Notes under the pieces: model-generated
Database searches by the model: none
What the model saw: the letters and a program-made list of their open reading frames with translations, nothing else
Told to the model about the DNA's origin: nothing
From: Crossiella sp. CA-258035
GTDB lineage: Bacteria; Actinomycetota; Actinomycetes; Mycobacteriales; Pseudonocardiaceae
Assembly (NCBI RefSeq): GCF_030064675.1
Contig: NZ_CP116413.1
Location: forward strand, 3,628,001-3,692,000
Length of the DNA stretch: 64,000 nucleotides
Reading direction: 5' to 3'
In this document: positions 38,164-47,389 of the stretch, one piece after another
Numbering within the stretch: position 1 is the stretch's first letter
Layout of the letters: every line of letters begins with the position of its first letter
Program-made: the position numbers and the translations under genes

Positions 38164-40839
38164 TTACCTGAGGTCGGGCAGGTCCCTGAGCTGTCTGCGC
38201 GAGGTGACACCGAGCTTGCGGAAGATGTTGCGCAGGTGGGCATCGACCGTGCGGGGGCTGAGGAACAGGCGCGTGGCCACCTCTTTCGACGTCGCGCCCG
38301 CCGCGACCTGGCGCGCGATGTGGGTCTCCTGCATGGTCAGCCGGTCGTAGGTGTGCTCGGAGCGGCTGCGCGCCACTTCCCCGGTCGCGCGCAGCTCGTC
38401 CGCGGCCCGCCGGGCGAAAGCCTCCAGTCCGATCTCCGACAGCTGTTCGTGCGCGGTGCGCAGGTGTTCGCGTGCCTCGCGGCGCCGGCCCGCACGTCGG
38501 AGCCACTCCCCGTACCGCAGGTGCGTTCGCGCCAGGTGCAGTGCCAGCGGGCTGCCCTTCAGGTGCTCGAGTGCTTCCCGGTGGTCGTCTTCCACGTCAC
38601 TGACCAGCGCCCGCGTGCCTGCCGCCACGCCGAGGGCGAAACTGGTTCCCGCGGGTTCCGTGCGCTCGGCCAGGGACTCCAGCGCCGACCGCGCGACGGC
38701 GTGCTCGCCGCACCGGACCGCGGCCTCCACCAGCTCGGGAAGCGCGAAGCCGGTGAGGAAGAGGTCGCCGCCCGCCACGGCTCGGGTGGCCGCCGCCAGC
38801 GCGGCCGGGTAGTCGCCAAGGCCGTTGTGCAGCACGGCTTTCGCCCAGTGGGCGTTCGCGGTCAGCTGGCCGGTGCCCCGGCTCATCACCTCGGCGAAGA
38901 GGTCGAGCACCTCCTGGCGGTGGCCACGCATCGCCGCCAGGTGCACTCTCGGGTAGAGCTGCGGCAGGACGCCGAGGGCGTCGGCGATGGCCTCCTCCTC
39001 GGCGATCGCGGCGATCGCCCGGCCGAAGTCGCCGGTGAGCACCGCGGACAACGCCGCCTGCGACAGGCCGAGCCGGATGGTCATCGGTGATCCCGTGTCC
39101 TGCCCGGTCCGCACCAGCCAGTCGACGACAGCCGTGTGCAGGTCGATGTCCCACAGCTCGCCCGCGAGCACCGAGGCCAGCGCGGGCACCCGGGTCCAGT
39201 CGGCGTCCTCGCCGGTGAGCACCCGCCGAAGCGCTGGCACCCCGGCATGGTGTCCTTCGGTGCTCAACAGCACCAGCGCGTCGAGGAGATCCGGCGGTCC
39301 CGATGCCGGCGGCGCCGAGCGGGCCGCCTCGAGCACCCGGTCCATCACCCCCGCGGCCCGGCCGACGACGAGCCCCATCTCCAGCGCCGCCACGAAGCAT
39401 TCCCGCGACCGTTGCGGGTCACTGCTGGCGAGCCGCTGCGCCGCCCGCAGGATGAGTTCCGGTCCCGTGACGACCCCGTCCGCGCCCTGGACGAACGCGA
39501 TCTGTCCGCGCAGCAGGTCGACCGACGCGTGCCGGAGATCATCCAGCGCATCGGTGCCGACACTGGCCAGCAGGTCCGCCGCCGCGGCCGCCTGGCCCGC
39601 GCTGAGGGTCGCCCGCGCGGCCGCGAGCGTGCGCTCGGTCTGCTTGCCGGGGTCGAGCGACAACGCGGCCGCGCGTTCGAGGAACGCGGCGGCGGCCGCG
39701 ACGCCCCCACGCGCCTGCGCACGCGAGGCCGAGGACTCCAGTTCCGCCGCGACCTGTTCGTCCGGCCCGGTGGTGGCCTGCGCACGGTGCCAGGCGTGCC
39801 GGTCCGGTGCGGTGACCGGGTCGGTGGCCTCGGCCAGCGCCCGATGTGCCGCGCGGCGGCGCTCCGGCTCGGCCGCACGGTAGACGGCCGAGCGGGCCAG
39901 CGGGTGGCAGAAGCGCGCCCGCGTGTCGAAGCGCACCAGCCCGGACGCCTCGGCGGCGGCGCTCGCGGCGGAGACGTCGATGCCCAGTCGCCGCGCGGCC
40001 GCCCACAGCAGGCCCGGGTCGCCGGTGGGATCGGCGCTGGCGAGAACCAGCAGCAACCGCGCCTCCGGGGGCAGTTCCGCCGCCCTGGTCCTGAAGATCT
40101 GCTCGATCCGGCTCGCGACCGGCGACGGCGTCGGCAGCGCGAAGCCGCCCGCCTTCGGCAACTCGATCAGGGCAAGTGGGTTTCCGCGTGCCTCGGCGAG
40201 AAGACGGTCACGCACCCGCTCATCGAGCGTCCCGGTCTTCTCCGCGGCGAGCAACGCGCGCGCGTGCGCGTCGCTCAAGCCGCCGACGGTCAGCCCCGGC
40301 AGTTCGTCCAGCCCGCGCAGTGCGTCCTGGTCACGGGCCGCGAACACGACCGCGATCGGCTCCGCCGCGACGCGCCTGGCCAGGAACGTCAACGCCTTCA
40401 CCGAGGCGGCGTCCAGCCAATGGGCGTCATCGACGAGGCACAGCATCGGACGCTCGGCCGCGGCGGAGGCGAGCAGTTCGAGCGCGGCGAGGCCGACGCG
40501 GAACGGATCCGGCGCGCCGTCGGCCAGTCCGAAGGCGACCAGGAGGGCGTCCCGGTAGCGGGCCGACAGCGTGTCGAGCCGTGCCAGCACCGGAAGGCAC
40601 AACTGGTGCAGCGCGGCGAACGGCAGTTCACCCTCGAACTCCGACCCGGACGCGCGGATGACCTGGAACCGCTCCGGCCTCGCGCGCCCGATGTGCTCCA
40701 GCAGGGCGCTCTTGCCGATGCCCGGTTCGCCGCGGAGCACGAGCACGCCACCCTCGCCCTGTTCCGCCGCGCGGCCGAGGGCGAGCAGGACGGCGATCTC
40801 GTCGTGCCGTCCGACGAGCGAGCGGGACGCCGTGGGCAT
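38164..40839 (-). CDS. LuxR-family ATPase regulator (LAL/MalT-like)
   Basis: An 891-residue protein. The N-terminal STAND/AAA domain carries Walker A GEPGIGKSALLEHIG (residues about 36-50) and Walker B-like MLCLVDDAHWLDAASVKALT. The middle is helical, TPR-like. The C-terminus is a LuxR helix-turn-helix (LTMQETHIARQVAAGATSKE, VATRLFLSPRTVDAHLRNIF). LAL regulators bind an effector with ATP and activate promoters. It is divergent from the MFS-NmrA-Dabb operon, with about 140 bases between the starts, so that operon is the most likely target. Confidence 0.9.
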   Translation of the reverse strand: MPTASRSLVGRHDEIAVLLALGRAAEQGEGGVLVLRGEPGIGKSALLEHIGRARPERFQVIRASGSEFEGELPFAALHQLCLPVLARLDTLSARYRDALLVAFGLADGAPDPFRVGLAALELLASAAAERPMLCLVDDAHWLDAASVKALTFLARRVAAEPIAVVFAARDQDALRGLDELPGLTVGGLSDAHARALLAAEKTGTLDERVRDRLLAEARGNPLALIELPKAGGFALPTPSPVASRIEQIFRTRAAELPPEARLLLVLASADPTGDPGLLWAAARRLGIDVSAASAAAEASGLVRFDTRARFCHPLARSAVYRAAEPERRRAAHRALAEATDPVTAPDRHAWHRAQATTGPDEQVAAELESSASRAQARGGVAAAAAFLERAAALSLDPGKQTERTLAAARATLSAGQAAAAADLLASVGTDALDDLRHASVDLLRGQIAFVQGADGVVTGPELILRAAQRLASSDPQRSRECFVAALEMGLVVGRAAGVMDRVLEAARSAPPASGPPDLLDALVLLSTEGHHAGVPALRRVLTGEDADWTRVPALASVLAGELWDIDLHTAVVDWLVRTGQDTGSPMTIRLGLSQAALSAVLTGDFGRAIAAIAEEEAIADALGVLPQLYPRVHLAAMRGHRQEVLDLFAEVMSRGTGQLTANAHWAKAVLHNGLGDYPAALAAATRAVAGGDLFLTGFALPELVEAAVRCGEHAVARSALESLAERTEPAGTSFALGVAAGTRALVSDVEDDHREALEHLKGSPLALHLARTHLRYGEWLRRAGRRREAREHLRTAHEQLSEIGLEAFARRAADELRATGEVARSRSEHTYDRLTMQETHIARQVAAGATSKEVATRLFLSPRTVDAHLRNIFRKLGVTSRRQLRDLPDLR

Positions 40840-40980
40840 GGTGAGAACCCTAGGCGGGACGCCGCCTCACCAGGACATCGGCACAAGTAGGTGATTGTCA
40901 CCGACGCGAGCGGGCCCGGTTCACGGGACCGTCATGGCACCCGGAACACCGGCCAGAAGCCCCCCGCGAAGGACGAAACG

Positions 40981-42399
40981 ATGATCGACAAAACCGCAGT
41001 CACGACCGGGCCGGCCGGCCAGCGGATACCGCGCGGGATAGCGATGACCGGCCTGGCCAGCGCCATGTTCCTGGTCATTCTCGACGCCGCCATGGTGAAC
41101 CTCGCCGGGCGAACGATCCGCGAGGGCCTCGGGCTCACCGCCGCCGAGCTCACCATCGTCGTGGACAGCTACCTGGTGACCTTCGCCGGTCTGCTGCTGC
41201 TCGGGGGCCGCCTCGCCGACGTGCTCGGCGGCCGGAAGGTGTTCCTGGCCGGAATGGCCGTCTACCTCGCGGCGACGGCGTTCTGCGCGCTGGCCACCAC
41301 TGGCGGGATGTTGGTCGCGGGCCGGATCGGACAGGGTGTCGGGGCTGCGGCCGTGATGCCTGCCGCGCTCTCCCTCGTGCTCGCCCTCTACTCCTCTCCT
41401 GCGGAACGCACTCGTGCGATGGGCGTCTGGGGCGCGGTCGCCGGTGCCGGCAGCCTGCTCGGCGTCCTTCTCGGTGGCACGCTGACCCAGCTGCTGGGCT
41501 GGCAGTCGGTGTTCCTCGCCCCGGTGCCCTTCGGTGTCATCGGAGCGATCATCGTGTGGCGCTCGGCGCCCGCGGTCCCCGGCAGGCCCGGCCGGTTCGA
41601 CGCGCTCGGCGCCGGCGCCATCACCATCGGGATCTCCGGTCTCGCGCTGGGCATGGTCTCGGCCTCCGACGCCGGGTTCGGCGCGCCCAGCACTGGTGTC
41701 GGCCTCGCGGTCGGCGTGGTGTCCCTGGTGGCGTTCGTGTTCGTGGAGCAGCGCGCCACGCACCCGCTGGTCCCGCTCGGCGTCTTCCGCCGCCGGCCGG
41801 TGATCACCGCGAACGCGGTCATGTTGCTCGTGGGCGGCACGCTGACCAGCCTGTTCTTCTTCCTGCCGCAGTACCAGCAGGACGTGCTCGGGATGAGTCC
41901 GCTGTCGGCGGGGATGACGCAGATCCCGATCGCCCTCATGATCATCGTCGGCAGCGTCCTCGCGCCACTGCTGGCCAAGCGCATCGGGCTGCCCCACGCG
42001 CTGCCGGTTGGCTTGGCCGTGCTGCTCACCGGCTTCCTGTGGCTGGCGGTGGATCCGACGACCAGCGGTTTCTCGGTGAGTCTGCTGGGCGCGTTCGTGC
42101 TGATCGGCACCGGACTGGGGCTCGGCCTGGTCAACGCCACGGCGATGGGGGTACGCGACAGCGGGGACGGTGAGTCGGGCCTGCTCAGCGGGCTGGTCAA
42201 CGCCGCGCAGCAGCTGGGCGGCGCGGTCGGGCTCGCCGCGCTGGCCGGGATCGCCATCGGCGCCGCGGGAAAGCACGGGGACATCTCGTTCACGACCGCG
42301 TTCCTCGGTGAGGCCGCGCTCGTCGCCATCGCCCTCACCCTGTCGTTGTTCTCCGCTACCCGGAAACGGCAGGCCCCGGCCGCCGTCGGCACGCACTGA
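40981..42399 (+). CDS. MFS drug exporter, DHA2 (14-helix) type
   Basis: ATG 40981 follows GAAGGACG. The 472-residue protein has about 14 membrane helices and DHA2 motifs: FLVILDAAMVNLAG (motif near helix 1), LLLGGRLADVLGGRKVFLAG (motif A) and [18 protein letters not shown] (motif C, antiporter). It should expel small hydrophobic compounds using the proton gradient. It is first in an operon with an NmrA-like and a Dabb protein, opposite a LAL regulator. Confidence 0.9.
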   Translation: MIDKTAVTTGPAGQRIPRGIAMTGLASAMFLVILDAAMVNLAGRTIREGLGLTAAELTIVVDSYLVTFAGLLLLGGRLADVLGGRKVFLAGMAVYLAATAFCALATTGGMLVAGRIGQGVGAAAVMPAALSLVLALYSSPAERTRAMGVWGAVAGAGSLLGVLLGGTLTQLLGWQSVFLAPVPFGVIGAIIVWRSAPAVPGRPGRFDALGAGAITIGISGLALGMVSASDAGFGAPSTGVGLAVGVVSLVAFVFVEQRATHPLVPLGVFRRRPVITANAVMLLVGGTLTSLFFFLPQYQQDVLGMSPLSAGMTQIPIALMIIVGSVLAPLLAKRIGLPHALPVGLAVLLTGFLWLAVDPTTSGFSVSLLGAFVLIGTGLGLGLVNATAMGVRDSGDGESGLLSGLVNAAQQLGGAVGLAALAGIAIGAAGKHGDISFTTAFLGEAALVAIALTLSLFSATRKRQAPAAVGTH

Positions 42400-42424
42400 C
42401 CTCCGCCATCGAAGGGACACCACG

Positions 42425-43282
42425 ATGAACACCGTGCTCGTGACCGCCGCGACCGGCACCGTCGGCTCCGCGCTGATCCCCGCTCTGCGTGCCCGCGGAG
42501 TCACCGTCCGCGCGATGACCCGTGACCCCGGCCGCGTCGTCCCCGGCGCCGAGACCGTCGTCGCCGACCTGCGGGATCCGGGATCGGTCGCCGCCGCGCT
42601 GAAGGGCGTCGACGCGGCCTTCCTCAACAGCCCCTCGGCGGAGGACGCCGCCGCGCTCCAGATCCAGTTCGCCGACCTCGCCCGCGACGCCGGCGTGCAC
42701 CGGCTCGTGCTGCTCTCCCAGTACGCGGCACGCGCCGACTCGCCGGTGCGGTTCCTGCGCTGGCACGCCGAAGTCGAGGCCCACCTGCGGACGCTCGGGC
42801 TCGACCACACCGTGCTGCGCCCCAACCTCTACCTGCAGGCGCTGCTCGCCTTCGCCGGCCCCATCGCGCAGGGCTGGTTCGCCGCGCCCATCGGGGATGC
42901 CGCCGTCAGTGCCATCGACACCAGGGACATCGCGGCGGCCGCCGCCGCCGTGCTGACCGGCACCGGCCACACCGGCCACACCTACACGCTGACCGGACCC
43001 CGCGCCGTGACCCACCACGAGATCGCCGAGGCGCTCGCCGCCGCGATCGGGCGGGAGGTCACCTTCCGCGACGCATCGGCCGAGGAGTTCACCGCCGCGC
43101 TGACCGGCCTGCTCCCGCCATGGCAGCTCGACGGCCTCGTCGAGGACTACGCCCACTACGCCCGAGGCGAGGCCGCCGAGGTGCACACCTCCGTCGCCGA
43201 CCTCACCGGACATCCGGCGCGTGACCTCACCGAGTTCGCCCGCGACCACGCCGCCCAGTTCACGCCGCAGGAGGTTCGATGA
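42425..43282 (+). CDS. NmrA-like NAD(P)-binding protein
   Basis: A 285-residue Rossmann protein from ATG 42425 (GAAGGGACACC upstream). It begins VLVTAATGTVGSALIPALRA (glycine-rich dinucleotide loop), then VRAMTRDPGRVVPGAETVVA and HRLVLLSQYAARADSPVRFL; the atypical-SDR Tyr-x3-Lys is absent, as in NmrA-type proteins. Related enzymes are quinone/azo reductases or redox sensors. The stop overlaps the next start (ATGA). Confidence 0.85.
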   Translation: MNTVLVTAATGTVGSALIPALRARGVTVRAMTRDPGRVVPGAETVVADLRDPGSVAAALKGVDAAFLNSPSAEDAAALQIQFADLARDAGVHRLVLLSQYAARADSPVRFLRWHAEVEAHLRTLGLDHTVLRPNLYLQALLAFAGPIAQGWFAAPIGDAAVSAIDTRDIAAAAAAVLTGTGHTGHTYTLTGPRAVTHHEIAEALAAAIGREVTFRDASAEEFTAALTGLLPPWQLDGLVEDYAHYARGEAAEVHTSVADLTGHPARDLTEFARDHAAQFTPQEVR

Positions 43283-43695
43283 TCTACCACTGCGTTCGGT
43301 TCACCCTCAAGCCCGATGTCTCGGCTGAGGACAGGGTGGCCGGTCTCGCGCAAATGGGCGCGCACATCGACGCCATCCCGTCGATCAAGGCGCGCGTCGT
43401 CGGCCCCGACTTCGGCGGGGAGTTCGAGTACGGCGCGGTCACCGTGATCGAGGACATCGCGGGCTACCACGAGTACATGAACCACCCGGCGCACCTTGCC
43501 ATGGACCGAGCCGGGTTGCCGCTGGTCGAGAAGTTCATGTCCTACGACATCACCGACGACCCGGATCCGGAGATCGGCGCGAAGATCGCCGAGGTCCACC
43601 GGCTCAGGTTCGAGAACGTGCCGGAGGTGGCCGAACTGGTCGCCGGCCTCGACGAGTACACCGGCAGCGCCGCACCGGGCAGGCACGGACACTGA
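43279..43695 (+). CDS. Dabb (stress-responsive A/B barrel) domain protein
   Basis: A 138-residue protein with the Dabb pattern: MIYHCVRFTLKPDVSAEDRV, then VVGPDFGGEFEYGAVTVIED and GYHEYMNHPAHLAMDRAGLP. Dabb proteins form ferredoxin-like dimers and include olivetolic-acid-cyclase-type enzymes and stress proteins. Its start overlaps the NmrA-like gene, so the two proteins probably act on the same compound. Confidence 0.8.
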   Translation: MIYHCVRFTLKPDVSAEDRVAGLAQMGAHIDAIPSIKARVVGPDFGGEFEYGAVTVIEDIAGYHEYMNHPAHLAMDRAGLPLVEKFMSYDITDDPDPEIGAKIAEVHRLRFENVPEVAELVAGLDEYTGSAAPGRHGH

Positions 43696-43753
43696 GCACC
43701 ACGGCGATCAACCAACGGCGGGCGTGCTCCCAGCCCCGGAGTCGTCGGCCTGG

Positions 43754-44047
43754 CTACCCCGTCGCGGACGAGTCGGACGAGGAGGTGGTGCCCTCACGCA
43801 TGCTCGCGGGCAGCCGGGGGAACGGTCCGCGCCGGATGTAGCGCCACTGCGAGACGAACACGACGATGGTCATCACGAGGCTCAGCGAGCCCGTGACCAG
43901 AAACGTCGTCCAGTTCTCGCGCAGGAACATCCCCACGACGATCGCGAAGACCAGGAGCGCGCCACCGGTCAGCACTCCCCGCCAGGTCAACTGCTTGAGG
44001 TCGCGCATCCGCTCGCGCTGCTCGTCGTCCATCTCGCGCCGCCCCAT
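43754..44047 (-). CDS. Small two-helix membrane protein
   Basis: A 97-residue protein with a charged N-terminus (MGRREMDDEQRERMRDLKQL), two membrane helices (GVLTGGALLVFAIVVGMFL and TFLVTGSLSLVMTIVVFVSQ) and a Ser-rich tail. Typical uncharacterised actinobacterial inner-membrane protein. Confidence 0.65.
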   Translation of the reverse strand: MGRREMDDEQRERMRDLKQLTWRGVLTGGALLVFAIVVGMFLRENWTTFLVTGSLSLVMTIVVFVSQWRYIRRGPFPRLPASMREGTTSSSDSSATG

Positions 44048-44111
44048 GCGTCAACTCTCCCACATCAAGCGGGACACGGGACGATTCCGGAGGGCTGCCA
44101 GACTGCCGGCC

Positions 44112-44579
44112 ATGAACAGCGTGCTCACCAGCTTGATCGCAGTAGGCGGAACTCTGGCGGGAGCAAGTCTCACCTACCTCTTCGGGCGGCTCGCCGCACG
44201 ACGGGCCGAGTGGGTCGCGCGGGAGGAACGACTTCGTCAGGACCGGATCGCCGCCTATGCGACCTTTGTCGGGGCGGTGACCGAACTTCGGCAAGCCCTG
44301 ATCTCGCTGTGGTTCCTCAAGCGTGGCGAGCCAGCTGACCCAGAAGTGCGAGCTGCCTACACGGAAGCGGACCAGCGTGGCGCCGCCGCCCGCCATGCCC
44401 GCTTCCGCGTTCAGTTGCTCACCGACGACCCGGAGTTGTTGCAACTCGCGGACGCGGTGTTCAAGCCGGTCGACGTGCTGGCCGACGCAGCGAACCGCGG
44501 CGAGTTGGCGGTGCTCGAGGAGCGGAGTGAGGAGGTGCTTGCCGCGTTCATCCAGCTCGCGGGCAAGCAAGTCAGATAG
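44112..44579 (+). CDS. Hypothetical protein with N-terminal membrane anchor
   Basis: A 155-residue protein from ATG 44112. The N-terminus is a membrane helix (LTSLIAVGGTLAGASLTYLF), the rest an Arg/Glu/Ala-rich helical domain that probably forms a coiled coil (RRAEWVAREERLRQDRIAAY). Proteins of this shape are common in Actinobacteria and uncharacterised. Convergent with thioredoxin. Confidence 0.65.
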   Translation: MNSVLTSLIAVGGTLAGASLTYLFGRLAARRAEWVAREERLRQDRIAAYATFVGAVTELRQALISLWFLKRGEPADPEVRAAYTEADQRGAAARHARFRVQLLTDDPELLQLADAVFKPVDVLADAANRGELAVLEERSEEVLAAFIQLAGKQVR

Positions 44580-44597
44580 GCCGGTGGTGCTAGCAGG

Positions 44598-44918
44598 TCA
44601 CAGCCAGGGCGCCAGGCCGTCGAGGATTGCCGCCTTCGTCTTGGCGCCGGGCAGGGTGGTGGCCAGCTCTCCGTTGACGAACAGCGAGAGCGTGGGGATG
44701 GACATGATCTGGTACCGCACCGCGATTTCGGGCTCGGCGTCGATGTCGACCTTGACGACGGTGAGCCGGTCGGCGTGCTCCCCGGCGATCTCGGCCACGA
44801 CCGGGGCCAGCGCCTTGCACGGGCCGCACCAGGGGGCCCAGAAGTCGACCAGCACCGGCTGGCTGCTGTCCAGCACCGTGGTGCCGAAGTCCTTTGTGGT
44901 CACAGAAGCGATGTTCAC
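44598..44918 (-). CDS. trxA: Thioredoxin
   Basis: A 106-residue protein from GTG 44918 (AGGACACCC upstream). The active site is FWAPWCGPCKAL; the cis-Pro loop SIPTLSLFVNGEL and the G-A-K-x-K segment (LPGAKTKAAILDGL) complete a canonical thioredoxin. It reduces disulfides in the cytosol. It stands alone, convergent with the preceding gene. Confidence 0.92.
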   Translation of the reverse strand: MNIASVTTKDFGTTVLDSSQPVLVDFWAPWCGPCKALAPVVAEIAGEHADRLTVVKVDIDAEPEIAVRYQIMSIPTLSLFVNGELATTLPGAKTKAAILDGLAPWL

Positions 44919-45134
44919 GGGTGTCCTGTTCTGTCTCAGCCGAAGGTGAAGGAGGTAGGCCTGCACGCCCGCGCCGACGAGGACGCGATGACCTGTGTTC
45001 GCACGCCGGGCACGAACGGTTCGGCACTTCTTCGGTTGTAACGGGTGGATAACGACGGGTTGATGGGGTGATCCGGCCAGGTTCGGGCGGCGAATGCGGA
45101 GTGTTCGTCCGACAGACCGGAAGAGAGTCCAGAC

Positions 45135-45788
45135 ATGAACACCACCACTCGCCGTACCATCGCCGCCGCCGGTGTCGCCTCCCTCGCCCTGCTCGCCGGG
45201 GCCTGTGGTTCCGGTGACACGCCCGCCAACTCCAGCACTCCCTCGGCCGCCCCGAGCAGCTCGGCGGCCCCGACTTCCAGCGCGATGGCCGACCCGGCCC
45301 GTGACCTGGTCGGTTCGGGTTGTGCCGATTACGCCAAGCAGGTGCCCAGCGGGCCGGGTTCGGTGACGGGCATGTCGGCGGACCCGGTGGCGGTGGCCGC
45401 GAGCAACAACCCGCTGCTCAAGACCCTGGTCAGCGCGGTGTCGGGCAAGCTGAACCCGAAGGTGAACCTGGTCTCCACGCTCAACGGCAGCGAGTTCACC
45501 GTTTTCGCTCCGGTGGACTCCGCGTTCGCCAAGATCGACGCGGCGACCATTGAGAAGCTCAAGACCGATGACGCGCTGCTGTCCAAGATCCTGACCTATC
45601 ACGTGGTGCCGGGCCAGATCGCGCCGGACAAGATCGTCGGCGAGCAGGCCACCGTGCAGAAGGGCATGGTCAAGGTGACCGGCTCGGGGAATGCGCTGAA
45701 GGTCAATGACGCCAACGTGATCTGTGGTGGCGTGCACACCGCGAACGCGACGGTGTACCTGATCGACTCGGTGCTCATGCCCAAGTGA
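45135..45788 (+). CDS. Fasciclin-domain lipoprotein (MPT83/MPT70-like)
   Basis: A 217-residue lipoprotein with a lipobox (SLALLAGAC, Cys24), a Ser/Pro/Ala-rich linker and one fasciclin (FAS1) domain: [74 protein letters not shown]. In Mycobacterium MPT83/MPT70 are fasciclin proteins controlled by SigK; here the gene is directly upstream of SigK and RskA homologues, the same association. Strong ribosome binding site GGAAGAGAG. Confidence 0.9.
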   Translation: MNTTTRRTIAAAGVASLALLAGACGSGDTPANSSTPSAAPSSSAAPTSSAMADPARDLVGSGCADYAKQVPSGPGSVTGMSADPVAVAASNNPLLKTLVSAVSGKLNPKVNLVSTLNGSEFTVFAPVDSAFAKIDAATIEKLKTDDALLSKILTYHVVPGQIAPDKIVGEQATVQKGMVKVTGSGNALKVNDANVICGGVHTANATVYLIDSVLMPK

Positions 45789-45803
45789 CCCCGCCCGGCC
45801 GCC

Positions 45804-45822
45804 GGAGTCCACAGTGGACTCC
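45804..45822 (+). terminator. Palindrome GGAGTCCACAGTGGACTCC after the fasciclin gene
   Basis: A 19-bp perfect palindrome about 16 bases after the fasciclin stop, flanked by further pairing (GCC/GGC). It could end transcription before sigK. A second copy of the core, GTCCACAGTGGAT, is at 45848-45860. Confidence 0.5.
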
Positions 45823-45890
45823 CGGTGGCCTGCGGGTTGTTCTTGCAGTCCACAGTGGATGACCGTTGGTCCGTGAGGGGGCCAGTCGCC

Positions 45891-46478
45891 GTGCCGGATT
45901 TCGCCCGACTCCGCCGTGTCCAGCCCGAGAACTCCGTGTCCCAATCACGGGTTCCGGACCAGCCCGATGAGTTGCTGGTGCTGGCCGCGCGTGGGGATCG
46001 GGAGGCGTTCGCGCGCTTCTACGACACGGTGATCGGGCCGGTCTGGGGGACCATCCGGCAGGTCGTGCGAGACCAGGCCCGGTCCGCGGAGGTCGCGGAG
46101 TCGGTGCTTGTGCAAGCCTGGCGCGAGGCAACTGCCTTCGACCCGGCGCGGGAGAGCGCGCTGGCCTGGATCGTGGCCCGCGCGCACGGAGCCGCCGTGC
46201 GCAGCATCCGAACCGCTGGCCCGGTGCCTGCTCCGCGTGCCGCCGCGGTACCGGAGCCGGACCAGCCCGAGCCCGCCGGAGCGAGCCCGCACCGGCACCA
46301 GTTCCACCGTCACCTGGCCACCCTCACCCAAGAACAGCGCGACTGCCTGGTCCTGGCCTACTACCAAGGGCGGGACTGCCGTCAGATCGCGGCGCTGCTG
46401 GACCTGCCCGCGTCCACGGTTCGCACGCGCCTGCGGGACGCCATGATCCGGCTCCGCGACTGCCTGGGAGTGACCTGA
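45891..46478 (+). CDS. sigK: ECF sigma factor, SigK type
   Basis: A 195-residue ECF sigma factor from GTG 45891 (GAGGGGG about 10 bases upstream); GTG 45936 is a later alternative. Region 2: DELLVLAARGDREAFARFYD and AESVLVQAWREATAFDP. Region 4: LTQEQRDCLVLAYYQGRDCR and LLDLPASTVRTRLRDAMIRL. The order fasciclin-sigK-rskA matches the mycobacterial SigK system, where the anti-sigma factor holds SigK until released. The stop overlaps the rskA start (TGATG). Confidence 0.88.
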   Translation: MPDFARLRRVQPENSVSQSRVPDQPDELLVLAARGDREAFARFYDTVIGPVWGTIRQVVRDQARSAEVAESVLVQAWREATAFDPARESALAWIVARAHGAAVRSIRTAGPVPAPRAAAVPEPDQPEPAGASPHRHQFHRHLATLTQEQRDCLVLAYYQGRDCRQIAALLDLPASTVRTRLRDAMIRLRDCLGVT

Positions 46479-47206
46479 TGAACACACCAGCCGATGTGCA
46501 CGCCCTCACCGGCGCCTACGTGCTCAACGCGCTCTCCCCGGCCGAACGCGAACAGTTCGAGCAGCACCTCCACCTCTGCCCCACCTGCGCGCTGGAGGTC
46601 ACCGAGTTCACCGAGACCAGCGCCTGGCTGGCCAACTTCGTGGCCGAAGCCCCGCCGCCGGCGCTGCGCGAGCGGGTGCTGGCCACCGTGGAGTGCACTC
46701 CGCAGAACCCGCCGCTGGCCAGCTCTCCCCGTCCCGGGGCGAACCGGCGAGGCCGGCGTGCCCTGCTCGTGGCCGCTGCCGCGGCCGTGGCCGGGATGAT
46801 GGTGCTCGGCTTGCACAGCACCGCGCCCAGCGACCAACTCGACCGCCAGGGCGTTGCCCTGAGTGGTGGCGTCGGAGCGGGGGCGCTGCTCGCCTCCGCC
46901 GACGCCCGCGTGTTGAGCGCACCGGGTCCTGGTGGCGGCACGCTGTCGGTTGTGCACGCTCCGAGCCACGCGGCTGCGGTTCTGATCGCCAGGGGCATGC
47001 CCGCTCCGCCGGCGGAGCACGTCTACCAGGCTTGGGTCATCGGTCCGAATGGCGCCCGGTCGGCCGGTCTGCTGTCCGCCACCGCGCCCCTGGTCGCACA
47101 CGGCGTGGCCCCCGGGGACCGGATCGGCTTGACCGTCGAACCCACTGGAGGGTCCAGGCAGCCCACCTCGCTGCCCGTGATCACCACCGCGCTACCGCCT
47201 GCCTGA
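46478..47206 (+). CDS. rskA: Anti-sigma factor, RskA type
   Basis: A 242-residue single-pass membrane protein. The cytosolic N-terminus has the zinc-binding anti-sigma motif HLHLCPTC in a helical bundle (ALTGAYVLNALSPAEREQFE). A membrane helix follows (ALLVAAAAAVAGMMVLGL). The outer C-terminal domain has the RskA pattern PAEHVYQAWVIGPNGARSAG. In the family it binds SigK and releases it after regulated proteolysis. Confidence 0.88.
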   Translation: MNTPADVHALTGAYVLNALSPAEREQFEQHLHLCPTCALEVTEFTETSAWLANFVAEAPPPALRERVLATVECTPQNPPLASSPRPGANRRGRRALLVAAAAAVAGMMVLGLHSTAPSDQLDRQGVALSGGVGAGALLASADARVLSAPGPGGGTLSVVHAPSHAAAVLIARGMPAPPAEHVYQAWVIGPNGARSAGLLSATAPLVAHGVAPGDRIGLTVEPTGGSRQPTSLPVITTALPPA

Positions 47207-47389
47207 GTGGCGAACACCAGATGAAACGGTCTGGTTAGCCCGAACGTGTGGTTCCGCGAACCGCCGCCCCAGCCGCGACGAATACCTCAGGTCCACGACG
47301 GATCACCCCCGCGCGCCAGCCGCTTCGGCCCCGGCGACGGGGCCACGCCCGGGGCCGCACGTTCGCGCCGGGCGGGAAGGAGATCGCAC

